Below are positions 1-5,794 of a stretch of 9,994 bases of DNA, one piece after another. The number at the start of each line of letters is the position of its first letter. Within the stretch, counting starts at the first letter, position 1. Made by a program: the position numbers and the translations under genes. The stretch is from DUOD01 sp050945235 (GTDB lineage Bacteria > Bacillota > Clostridia > DUOD01). Under the pieces are notes generated by a model. It did not search any database, had not been told where the DNA came from, and worked only from the letters and a program-made list of their open reading frames with translations. The stretch is from contig JBMNSO010000060.1 in NCBI GenBank assembly GCA_050945235.1, positions 1 through 9,994 on the forward strand, written 5' to 3'.

Positions 1-2
1 AT

Positions 3-869
3 GAAGGAATAATACAAAGGGAAAAGGTATCTTCCATTGAGCCTGAGGATTTGGATACTATTCTGCCTGAATATATTGAAAAATATTTGGATCACCTATC
101 CTACTATAAAACGCCTGAAGGCAGCTTAGAACGTAAAAATAATAATACCGGCAAGGCCCGGAAATTGGCTGCTATCCGTTCCCTATTCGACTACTTATAT
201 AAAAGAAGAAAAATAAAAGCAAATGTTGCAAAGCTGGTTGATATGCCTAAGATTAAGGAGAAACCTATAATTAGGCTGGAACCTGACGAAGTTGCCAGGT
301 TATTGGATGTTGTGGAAAAGGGCGAAGGCCTTACCGATAGACAAAAGAAATACCATAAGTGTACTAAGAGCAGGGATTTGGCATTGATTGGCCTATTCCT
401 TGGTACGGGAATAAGAATAAGCGAGTGTGTGGGATTGAACATATCCGATTTTGATTTTAGTATTAATGGGTTCAAGGTAACCCGAAAGGGTGGCAATGAG
501 GTGGTTCTCTATTTCGGCGACGAGGTAAGGAATATAATACTTCAGTATATTAAAGACAGGAAAAAAATCCAAGCAAAGCCGGAACATGAAGATGCCCTAT
601 TTTTATCGATGCAGAGGACAAGGATCAGCCCAAGGTCGGTACAGGAAATAGTGAAAAAATACAGCAAATTAATAGCACCGTTGAAGAATATATCCCCCCA
701 TAAATTGAGGAGCACATACGGTACTAATCTATATCGGGAAACGGGAGACATATATATTGTGGCCGATGTATTAGGCCATAAGGATGTAAACACCACAAAA
801 AGGCATTATGCCGCCATTAGTGACGATAAGAGAAGAATGGCAGCCCGGGTAATAAAGTTAAGGGATTAA
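3..869 (+). CDS. Tyrosine recombinase, XerS/XerC-like (5' end outside window)
   Basis: Site-specific DNA recombinase of the phage-integrase family. The frame is open from the first in-frame codon at base 3, so the true start lies left of the window; the TTG at 51 has no properly spaced ribosome site. The visible part holds the end of the N-terminal SAM-like DNA-binding domain and a complete catalytic domain. All six catalytic residues are present: Arg (codon 414-416, in GTGIRISE), Lys (486-488, in TRKGG), His and Arg of HKLR (699-710), His of LGHKD (777-779) and the nucleophile Tyr of RHY (807-809). A charged linker of about 30 residues between the domains recalls streptococcal/lactococcal XerS rather than the compact XerC/XerD. 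By comparison with XerS, roughly 65-70 N-terminal residues are probably missing. It may resolve chromosome dimers or be a stand-alone integrase; no attachment site or phage gene is visible. It converges on the LysM gene with 43 bases between them and no clear terminator. Confidence 0.9.
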   Translation, partial: EGIIQREKVSSIEPEDLDTILPEYIEKYLDHLSYYKTPEGSLERKNNNTGKARKLAAIRSLFDYLYKRRKIKANVAKLVDMPKIKEKPIIRLEPDEVARLLDVVEKGEGLTDRQKKYHKCTKSRDLALIGLFLGTGIRISECVGLNISDFDFSINGFKVTRKGGNEVVLYFGDEVRNIILQYIKDRKKIQAKPEHEDALFLSMQRTRISPRSVQEIVKKYSKLIAPLKNISPHKLRSTYGTNLYRETGDIYIVADVLGHKDVNTTKRHYAAISDDKRRMAARVIKLRD

Positions 870-912
870 TCTTTACATGGGAAGATTATTTTCGCTTTTT
901 TGCGTAGGAAGG

Positions 913-1245
913 TTATTTTCTTAGTTCCAGGGGTATTTGAATATGCTCGCCGGATATTATATTAGCGGATTCTAGGCAGTTTATCTCCCTTATTTCCTTA
1001 ATGAACTGCCTGATATCGTTTTCCTTGGGTTTATACCTCTTGGCTATGTTCCATAAGGTATCCCCTTCCTTTACTAGGACGGTTATGTACGGTCCGGTAT
1101 CCTTGTATCCCCTTGCGTAATTGTTGCTTAAGATGGCTGAAAGTATAAAAATGACGGATAAAAACAATAATGTTACTGAGATAACAAATCTCTTCCTATT
1201 CTTTATCGAATAGTATTTTCGGGGTTTGCAGATATGTTTGTCCAT
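913..1245 (-). CDS. yneA: YneA-like LysM membrane protein, SOS-controlled cell-division inhibitor
   Basis: A 110-residue protein with a basic N-terminus, one membrane segment at about residues 20-40 and a single LysM domain at about 54-106 (VKEGDTLWNIAKRY near its start, GEHIQIP at its end). Size, layout and position divergent from lexA match B. subtilis YneA, which delays septation during the SOS response; the LysM domain would bind cell-wall glycan outside the membrane. The ATG start is fixed by an AGGAGG site seven bases upstream (1253-1258). The upstream region has a perfect-consensus promoter with a LexA box inside it and a second box at the predicted transcription start, so induction by DNA damage is a strong inference. 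The family is recognised by architecture and context more than by sequence identity. A general LysM wall protein is the alternative. Confidence 0.8.
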   Translation of the reverse strand: MDKHICKPRKYYSIKNRKRFVISVTLLFLSVIFILSAILSNNYARGYKDTGPYITVLVKEGDTLWNIAKRYKPKENDIRQFIKEIREINCLESANIISGEHIQIPLELRK

Positions 1246-1263
1246 AAATCTTCCTCCTTTTAC

Positions 1264-1277
1264 AGAACATACGTTCT
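1264..1277. promoter_or_regulatory. LexA (SOS) box 1
   Basis: AGAAC-ATAC-GTTCT, with five-base inverted arms around a four-base centre. It fits the Gram-positive LexA operator core GAAC-N4-GTTC, including the RNRY centre. It lies at about +1 to +14 of the transcript predicted for the LysM gene, so bound LexA would block initiation or early elongation. Its centre is 28 bases from that of box 2. Confidence 0.85.
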
Positions 1278-1283
1278 ATGGTA

Positions 1284-1312
1284 ATTATATACGAACTTAT
1301 GTTCGTTGTCAA
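1284..1312 (-). promoter_or_regulatory. Sigma-A promoter of the yneA-like gene
   Basis: On the minus strand TTGACA (1307-1312) is followed after exactly 17 bases by TATAAT (1284-1289), a perfect match to the vegetative consensus. Predicted transcription start is near 1277, giving a leader of about 32 bases that ends in the AGGAGG site. The spacer is occupied by LexA box 2. A promoter this strong would need tight repression. Confidence 0.88.
1291..1306. promoter_or_regulatory. LexA (SOS) box 2, inside the yneA promoter spacer
   Basis: ACGAAC-TTAT-GTTCGT, with perfect six-base arms. It matches CGAAC-N4-GTTCG and is the most symmetric of the three boxes. It falls inside the 17-base spacer between the -35 and -10 of the LysM-gene promoter, where bound LexA should exclude RNA polymerase. 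Confidence 0.88.
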
Positions 1313-1331
1313 TGATTTTTAATTATTTTTG

Positions 1332-1345
1332 CGAACATTTGTTTG
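1332..1345. promoter_or_regulatory. LexA (SOS) box 3, overlapping the lexA -35
   Basis: CGAAC-ATTT-GTTTG has one arm mismatch and is the weakest of the three. It overlaps the first bases of the lexA -35 element (1343-1348), the expected place for autorepression. Its centre is 40 bases from that of box 2. Confidence 0.75.
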
Positions 1346-1371
1346 ATATAAAATGCTCTATATGTTATAAT
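1343..1371 (+). promoter_or_regulatory. Sigma-A promoter of lexA
   Basis: TTGATA (1343-1348), a 17-base spacer and TATAAT (1366-1371). Five of six -35 bases and all -10 bases match consensus. Predicted start is near 1378, leaving a leader of about 29 bases with an AAGGA ribosome site (1394-1398) eight bases before the lexA ATG. Confidence 0.82.
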
Positions 1372-1406
1372 TTTCATATAATATATATTCTGAAAGGAAA
1401 TTTTAT

Positions 1407-2036
1407 ATGTCAGATACTCTTTCTAAAAAACAAAAAAGAATACTTGATTTTATAAAATCCGAGATAGAAAAAAAGGGATATCCCCCCTCTGTAAGGGAGA
1501 TATGTGATGGCGTGGGGTTAAAATCCACCTCAACGGTCCATGGGTACTTGACCAGGCTGGAGAAAAAGGGTTTTATAAGAAGGGATGCCACAAAGCCAAG
1601 AACTATTGAAGTATTACAGGAAGGGTCTTGTGATTATGCCCCATCGTATGCCCCATCGAAGGAAATGATATCAGTACCCATTGTCGGGAAGGTAACGGCC
1701 GGACAACCTATTTTAGCGGTGGAAAACATAGAGGATACCTTTCCCCTACCCTATAACTTCCTTCAAACCGGCGATACTTTTATACTCAGGGTGGCCGGTG
1801 AAAGCATGATAAATGCCGGCATACTGGACGGCGACTATATTATAGTAAAACAACAGCCGGTGGCCCAAAACGGCGATATAGTTGTTGCACTGTTGGATGA
1901 TGAGGCAACTGTCAAAAGATTCTATAAAGAAAGGGACCATATACGGTTGCAGCCTGAAAACCCGAATATGGACCCTATAATAGTAAAGAATGTCGGAATC
2001 ATAGGTAAAGTAATTGGCCTGTTGAGAAGGTTTTAA
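1407..2036 (+). CDS. lexA: LexA, SOS-response repressor and self-cleaving protease
   Basis: A full-length 209-residue LexA. It represses SOS genes and is inactivated by self-cleavage when RecA filaments form on single-stranded DNA. Residues 1-65 are the winged helix-turn-helix domain (PPSVREI, then the recognition helix region STSTVHGYLTRLEKKG). The cleavage site is Ala98-Gly99 (VTAGQP). The C-terminal S24 peptidase domain has the nucleophile Ser133 (GESM) and general base Lys170 (ATVKRF). The short linker at about 72-86 carries a repeated YAPS. The gene is divergent from the yneA-like gene and carries its own LexA box. It ends six bases from the converging PLP-enzyme gene, with no room for a separate terminator. 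Confidence 0.98.
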   Translation: MSDTLSKKQKRILDFIKSEIEKKGYPPSVREICDGVGLKSTSTVHGYLTRLEKKGFIRRDATKPRTIEVLQEGSCDYAPSYAPSKEMISVPIVGKVTAGQPILAVENIEDTFPLPYNFLQTGDTFILRVAGESMINAGILDGDYIIVKQQPVAQNGDIVVALLDDEATVKRFYKERDHIRLQPENPNMDPIIVKNVGIIGKVIGLLRRF

Positions 2037-2042
2037 TAATAC

Positions 2043-3314
2043 TTACTTTTGGATTGTCTGCAGGGCTGTGGCAAGGCCTATTTTGGCATGCTCATAGGTT
2101 AGACCGCCCTGGACGTATGCTATGTATGGAGGCTTAATTGGGGCATCTGCACTGAGTTCTATTGAAGCCCCTTGGATGAAGGTACCGGCCGCCATAATTA
2201 CTTTATGGTCGTAGCCCGGCATATCCCATGGCTCCGGTTGTACGTAGCTGTCTATGGGCGAACCCTTTTGTATACCCTGGCAAAAGGAAATTAGCTGCTT
2301 AGCGGTTGGAAATTTTATGGACTGTATGATATCGCAACGCTCTTCATTAGGCTGGGGATTTACCTCGTATCCTAAATCCTTGAAAACAGCCGAATATAAA
2401 ATAGCGCCCTTTATTGCTTGACCTACCACATGGGGAGCCATGAATAAACCCTGGTAAAAAGGTAGGTAGCTTGCGGCATAGGAACCTACTTCCTTTCCTA
2501 TTCCAGGGGAAGAGTATCTATAGGCAATCCGTTCTATCAGGTCTGAAGGCCCGGCTATATATCCGCCGGTTGGACATAACCCCCCTCCGGGATTTTTAAT
2601 AAGGGAACCAGCGATTATATCAGCCCCTACTTCAGTGGGCTCTAATCTTTGGGTAAATTCCCCATAGCAATTGTCTATTACTATAATTAAATCCTTATTT
2701 ATGTCTTTTAGAATATTTATTATTTCCTTCATTTTTTCAATAGATAAAGACGGACGCCATTGATATCCCTTTGACCTTTGGATAAATATCACTTTGGTTT
2801 TTTCGGTTATATATTTGTCAAAGGATGACTTGTCCATGATATCCAAAGCATTGATATCTATTTCATTGTATAATACGCCGAATTCTTTTAAAGATCCATT
2901 CTCTTCCCTGCCTCTTATGCCTATGGTCTCTTCTAGGGTATCATAGGGTCTGCCTGTTATGGATAAGAGCTCATCCCCCGGTCTTAAAATGCCGTATAAG
3001 CAAAGGGCCAAGGCATGGGTACCTGATACTATCTGTGGCCTTACAAGGGCATCCTCCGTTTTAAAGATACAGGCATATAACTGTTCAAGCTCGTCACGGC
3101 CTATATCATCATAACCATAACCCGTTGATAGCGTCATGTGCCGCTGGCCTATTCTGTTTTGTTGAAAGGCAGTTAAGACTTTGGCTTGGTTGTACAACAT
3201 GATATCGTCGATTTTATCCAAAAATGGTCTGCACTTATTCTCTGCTTCTTTGATTATTGTGAGTGTTTCATCTTTAATGTTTAGCGTTCTAAGTAATTCC
3301 TTTGTATTTTTCAT
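2043..3314 (-). CDS. PLP-dependent enzyme, methionine gamma-lyase / 'aluminium resistance' family (YnbB-like)
   Basis: A fold-type I PLP enzyme of 423 residues, the usual size of this family. The predicted Schiff-base lysine is Lys240 in GSLIKNPGGG. Asp214 in VIDNCYGEF should contact the PLP pyridine nitrogen, and SGTHAL at 98-103 lies in the usual cofactor phosphate region. A Gly-rich stretch, CPTGGYIAG, follows the lysine. Relatives are labelled methionine gamma-lyase family, cystathionine lyase-like or aluminium resistance protein; the physiological substrate is not settled, so no specific reaction is claimed. The start is ATG behind GAAAGGG with a seven-base spacer. It is the last gene of the spoVK cluster, 49 bases after the 53-codon ORF, and may also have its own promoter (3343-3371). 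Confidence 0.9.
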   Translation of the reverse strand: MKNTKELLRTLNIKDETLTIIKEAENKCRPFLDKIDDIMLYNQAKVLTAFQQNRIGQRHMTLSTGYGYDDIGRDELEQLYACIFKTEDALVRPQIVSGTHALALCLYGILRPGDELLSITGRPYDTLEETIGIRGREENGSLKEFGVLYNEIDINALDIMDKSSFDKYITEKTKVIFIQRSKGYQWRPSLSIEKMKEIINILKDINKDLIIVIDNCYGEFTQRLEPTEVGADIIAGSLIKNPGGGLCPTGGYIAGPSDLIERIAYRYSSPGIGKEVGSYAASYLPFYQGLFMAPHVVGQAIKGAILYSAVFKDLGYEVNPQPNEERCDIIQSIKFPTAKQLISFCQGIQKGSPIDSYVQPEPWDMPGYDHKVIMAAGTFIQGASIELSADAPIKPPYIAYVQGGLTYEHAKIGLATALQTIQK

Positions 3315-3342
3315 AAAGATTCCCTTTCGTGTTTTTTAAGAA

Positions 3343-3371
3343 ATTTTATCATAAATGCCATGGTTATTCAA
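3343..3371 (-). promoter_or_regulatory. Candidate promoter of the PLP-enzyme gene
   Basis: On the minus strand TTGAAT (3366-3371) and TAAAAT (3343-3348) are separated by 17 bases. The -35 matches four of six consensus bases and the -10 five of six. The -35 overlaps the last codons and stop of the 53-codon ORF. It could give the PLP-enzyme gene transcription independent of the spoVK cluster. Such matches are common in AT-rich DNA. Confidence 0.4.
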
Positions 3372-3525
3372 AGGTGTTTGTTATATAATAATGACTTTTA
3401 CAAATGGGACATTCCCCGTTTTCATAAGTCTGCATTTTTACTGTCAGGGGATATTCCCTTTCAAAAATCGAATATCCCTGTTTTATACCAATACGTCTTC
3501 CTATGGCAATATATAAAATAATCAT
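3364..3525 (-). CDS. Putative 53-residue CPIC microprotein
   Basis: Not recognised. A 53-codon ORF whose ATG overlaps the TGA of the upstream UbiA-like gene as ATGA, an arrangement typical of translational coupling; AAAGGA lies ten bases before the start. The N-terminus (MIILYIAIGRR) is short, hydrophobic and then basic, and is probably too short for a full membrane span. The C-terminal part has TYENGECPICKSH, with Cys39, Cys42 and His45 forming one possible metal knuckle; a full zinc site would need a partner or dimer. The TY-x4-CPxC pattern faintly recalls C-terminal tails of some orotate phosphoribosyltransferases, so a remnant of a larger gene is possible. Overlap, coupling and an intact frame favour a real product, but composition alone cannot prove translation. 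Confidence 0.55.
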   Translation of the reverse strand: MIILYIAIGRRIGIKQGYSIFEREYPLTVKMQTYENGECPICKSHYYITNTFE

Positions 3526-4130
3526 TGTTTATTAATCCTTTCATAAAATATATGATCAAGATAATTAAATATCATGATGATAAATAAAGAGATTAATGTA
3601 ACGGAAAGGCTTTTTTTCCAATTTAACCCATAGGAACAAAGAAAGAGCATTGAGCAAAAAAGTATTGTTTCCACTAAACCAAATCTGTTAACATAGTTTT
3701 TTATGCCTAGCTTTTTATCTTTTTTATGGTCTAATATGTCATCTAATAATTGTATGGCCCAAACAATAAGAAATGATGATACCGCCTGTTGCCAGCCCAA
3801 AATAAAGAACAATATGGCACCATATATAATACACTCTTGATAAACCCTTAAACCCGATGGCATTTTCATATTGATATCGAAAAACATACCTATTACATAT
3901 GCCGATACAAAAAGTGTGGATGAATATATATAATTGAGAATACTGCCCAGACACAGCAGTAATAGCATATACCCCAATAATGTATTGTAAATGGTCTGTT
4001 TATCGTGCTTTTTTAATAAATATTTTAAATAATGACAATCATTGTCCATCACATCATCGAGCATTTTTATTACCATACCGGTGCAAAGGATTGAGCCTAT
4101 ATCTTTTATATTATATAGTATTGGATACAA
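3522..4130 (-). CDS. Short UbiA-like integral membrane protein (putative prenyltransferase-type)
   Basis: A 202-residue, very hydrophobic protein with about six or seven membrane segments. Two Asp-rich motifs at membrane edges are typical of the UbiA superfamily: LDDVMDND at residues 24-31, and LDDILDHKKD at 129-138 in which Asp130, Asp134 and Asp138 give DxxxDxxxD. UbiA enzymes use such pairs to hold Mg-diphosphate of a prenyl donor. The first motif lacks the usual Asn, and the protein is much shorter than the usual 280-300 residues, so substrate and even catalysis are uncertain. The start is TTG with GAGGTG seven bases upstream (4138-4143), overlapping the GTPase gene by 20 bases; an in-frame stop at 4137-4139 rules out a longer form. 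The ATG at 4074-4076 has no ribosome site. Its stop overlaps the start of the 53-codon ORF. Confidence 0.7.
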   Translation of the reverse strand: MYPILYNIKDIGSILCTGMVIKMLDDVMDNDCHYLKYLLKKHDKQTIYNTLLGYMLLLLCLGSILNYIYSSTLFVSAYVIGMFFDINMKMPSGLRVYQECIIYGAILFFILGWQQAVSSFLIVWAIQLLDDILDHKKDKKLGIKNYVNRFGLVETILFCSMLFLCSYGLNWKKSLSVTLISLFIIMIFNYLDHIFYERINKQ

Positions 4131-4716
4131 AGGCCTTCACCTCTTCAAAACCTATTTTGTTTAAAGCAGACACCGGTATTATTAAATTATTGGGGAATAA
4201 TTTTTTTATTTCTTTAAGGCCGGTTTGGGACTCGGGCAAATCCATTTTGTTGGCGATTATTGCGTAATTACCCTTCATGGTACCGTAGGATGCAATATTG
4301 AAGTCTATCTGGCCGGGGGTACTTATATTTCTTTTAAATACCGAAGATGGATCAACAAAATGTAGTATTGTATTGGCTTTTTTTAAATAGAAAAGGGTAT
4401 CAGCCATGGATTTCCTGATAGAGTGTTGCCCATGTATCTCTTCTGTCAGTCCACCGCTATCAACCAAGTGTATGGTCTTATATTTCTTAACTGCCGGTAT
4501 TTCTATAGTGATGTATTGTATATTCTGGGTCTTGAAGGGAGTATGATCGGACAAGTATTCCTTTGCATCCTTTATAGTATACGTTTTCCTTAAGGCGGGG
4601 CCTTCTCTTCTCATGATATTTAAAGTGATTTTTGACAACCCCAAATACTCCGCAAAATTAATCAAAAATAGGGTTTTACCGGTGTTTGCTTTGCCGATGA
4701 TCATACACTTTTTCAA
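4111..4716 (-). CDS. Small P-loop GTPase of unknown role
   Basis: A 201-residue single-domain GTPase. Motifs in order: G1 GKANTGKT (8-15), G3 DSGG (86-89), G4 NKMD (156-159) and G5 SAL (183-185). Thr45 or Thr47 is a possible switch I residue. It lacks HflX features (long N-terminal domain, about 400 residues) and shows no KH, membrane or other added domain, so it is not Era, EngA, Obg or HflX. The start is TTG: AGGAGG (4727-4732), lying in the last codons of spoVK, is ten bases upstream, while the first ATG, at codon 5, would be 22 bases away. It is separated from the spoVK stop by two bases, so co-translation with SpoVK is likely. The partner or target is unknown; the AAA+ protein or the next membrane protein are reasonable guesses from context. 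Confidence 0.82.
   Translation of the reverse strand: MKKCMIIGKANTGKTLFLINFAEYLGLSKITLNIMRREGPALRKTYTIKDAKEYLSDHTPFKTQNIQYITIEIPAVKKYKTIHLVDSGGLTEEIHGQHSIRKSMADTLFYLKKANTILHFVDPSSVFKRNISTPGQIDFNIASYGTMKGNYAIIANKMDLPESQTGLKEIKKLFPNNLIIPVSALNKIGFEEVKAFVSNTI
4138..4143 (-). promoter_or_regulatory. Ribosome site fixing the TTG start of the UbiA-like gene
   Basis: GAGGTG on the minus strand ends seven bases before TTG at 4128-4130 and sits inside the last codons of the GTPase gene. No comparable site stands before the first ATG, 18 codons later. Confidence 0.65.
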
Positions 4717-4718
4717 GA

Positions 4719-5669
4719 CTATGTTTCCTCCTGAAAATCTTCTTCTAATAAATATATAAGCTCATCCCTGGTAATATTCTTCTTATTTATTAATCTGACA
4801 GCCTGTTTTCTTATTGCCCGTTCGATTATATTCCTAACCAACCTGGCATTACCCGTGGTATTTTCCTTTGATAAGAAACTATCGGTTAGCATGTTATAAA
4901 GTTTAATACGGGCGCCCTGGGAAAATTTATACTGTTTTTTTTCTACCATCACCTGGGCAATGTCCATTAGCTGTTCCTTGGTGTAGTCTTCAAATTCGAT
5001 ATGTATGGGAAACCTAGACCTAAGTCCCGGATTTGATCTTAAAAAGTGTTCCATTTCTTCTCTATATCCTGCTAGGATTAGGATAAGGTTATCTTTATTA
5101 TCCTCCATAGACTTGACCAATGTATCTATGGCTTCCTTGCCAAAATCTTTTTCTCCTCCTCTGGCCAGTGAATATGCTTCGTCTATAAAGAGGATACCAC
5201 CCATCGCCCTTTTTACCTGTTCTCTTACCTTTTGGGCGGTATGGCCGATGTATTCGCCTACCAAATCAGCCCTTTCCACTTCTACAAGGTGGCCTTTAGC
5301 CAATACACCCATGCTTTTAAACATATTGCTTAGTATTCTGGCAATTGTTGTTTTGCCCGTTCCAGGATTTCCTTTAAAAATCATGTGAAGGGTGAGATTG
5401 TTGGTGCTAAGATTTGCAAGGATTCTTTTTTGTTGTATGGCAATATATGCTTCGATTTCATATATCAGTTTTTTTACATTGTCCAATCCTATTAACGAAT
5501 TCAATTCTTCCTTTACCTTCATCAGATTATCCTGTTCATCATTTTGTTTTAAGACCGGATTGGATGTGGTATTATGTAATTTGTACAGGTCCATGGTAGC
5601 CTGCACAGGTGTAATCAGGCCCCTTTCCAGGTTCCTTAAAATAATTATGTCTTTGGACTTAAGCAGCAT
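4719..5669 (-). CDS. spoVK: SpoVK / CbxX-CfqX family AAA+ ATPase
   Basis: A 316-residue AAA+ ATPase from the ATG at 5669. Motifs: Walker A GNPGTGKTT (100-108), pore-loop region GEYIGHT, Walker B ILFIDEAY with Asp163 and Glu164, sensor 1 region LAGYREEM, arginine-finger candidates Arg217 and Arg219 in LRSRF, and a sensor 2 arginine in GNAR. The family forms hexamers; in B. subtilis SpoVK is needed for late spore maturation in the mother cell, while CbxX relatives remodel Rubisco. Spore function is inferred from family and context. A TTG six codons upstream is open, but GGAGTG stands six bases before the ATG, so the ATG is preferred. It is the first gene of its cluster, behind the hfq terminator. 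I find no convincing sigma-E or sigma-K promoter, only a weak vegetative-like TTTAAA/TATACA pair. Confidence 0.92.
   Translation of the reverse strand: MLLKSKDIIILRNLERGLITPVQATMDLYKLHNTTSNPVLKQNDEQDNLMKVKEELNSLIGLDNVKKLIYEIEAYIAIQQKRILANLSTNNLTLHMIFKGNPGTGKTTIARILSNMFKSMGVLAKGHLVEVERADLVGEYIGHTAQKVREQVKRAMGGILFIDEAYSLARGGEKDFGKEAIDTLVKSMEDNKDNLILILAGYREEMEHFLRSNPGLRSRFPIHIEFEDYTKEQLMDIAQVMVEKKQYKFSQGARIKLYNMLTDSFLSKENTTGNARLVRNIIERAIRKQAVRLINKKNITRDELIYLLEEDFQEET
4727..4732 (-). promoter_or_regulatory. Ribosome site fixing the TTG start of the GTPase gene
   Basis: AGGAGG on the minus strand, within the final codons of spoVK, is ten bases before TTG at 4714-4716. The next ATG is 22 bases away, which is too far. 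Confidence 0.7.
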
Positions 5670-5716
5670 TGGTATCACTCCGAACAAATAATGTATATTG
5701 ATATGATATGTTTTTT

Positions 5717-5776
5717 AAAAAAAAGTGATAACAACAAATAAGGGCCTGAAAATTTTCAGACCCTTATTTGTTGTTA
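5717..5776 (-). terminator. Strong intrinsic terminator after hfq
   Basis: Perfect 16-base inverted arms (5729-5744 and 5761-5776) enclose a self-complementary CTGAAAA/TTTTCAG segment. On the minus strand a run of eight T follows four bases after the stem. It begins 18 bases past the hfq stop and separates the mutS-mutL-miaA-hfq run from the spoVK cluster. No T run follows on the plus strand. Confidence 0.93.
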
Positions 5777-5794
5777 ATTATTATGTATTATAGG

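Noticed and set aside
870..912. CGC-T6-GCG mini hairpin between the recombinase and the LysM gene as a terminator
   Set aside because: The stem is only three bases and has no following T run.
3364..3525. Calling the 53-codon ORF a phosphoribosyltransferase fragment
   Set aside because: The resemblance is limited to TY-x4-CPxC and a few residues; no PRPP-binding motif is found nearby, so this stays only a possibility.
5005..5691. Plus-strand open frames opposite spoVK, and similar long antisense frames elsewhere
   Set aside because: They lie fully antisense to well-supported genes, have low-information hydrophobic or irregular translations and no ribosome sites; they are shadows.
5670..5730. 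Possible sporulation (sigma-E/K) promoter before spoVK
   Set aside because: The nearest -10-like strings (CATATCAAT, TATACATT) have no matching -35 at the right distance; upstream is the terminator T run.
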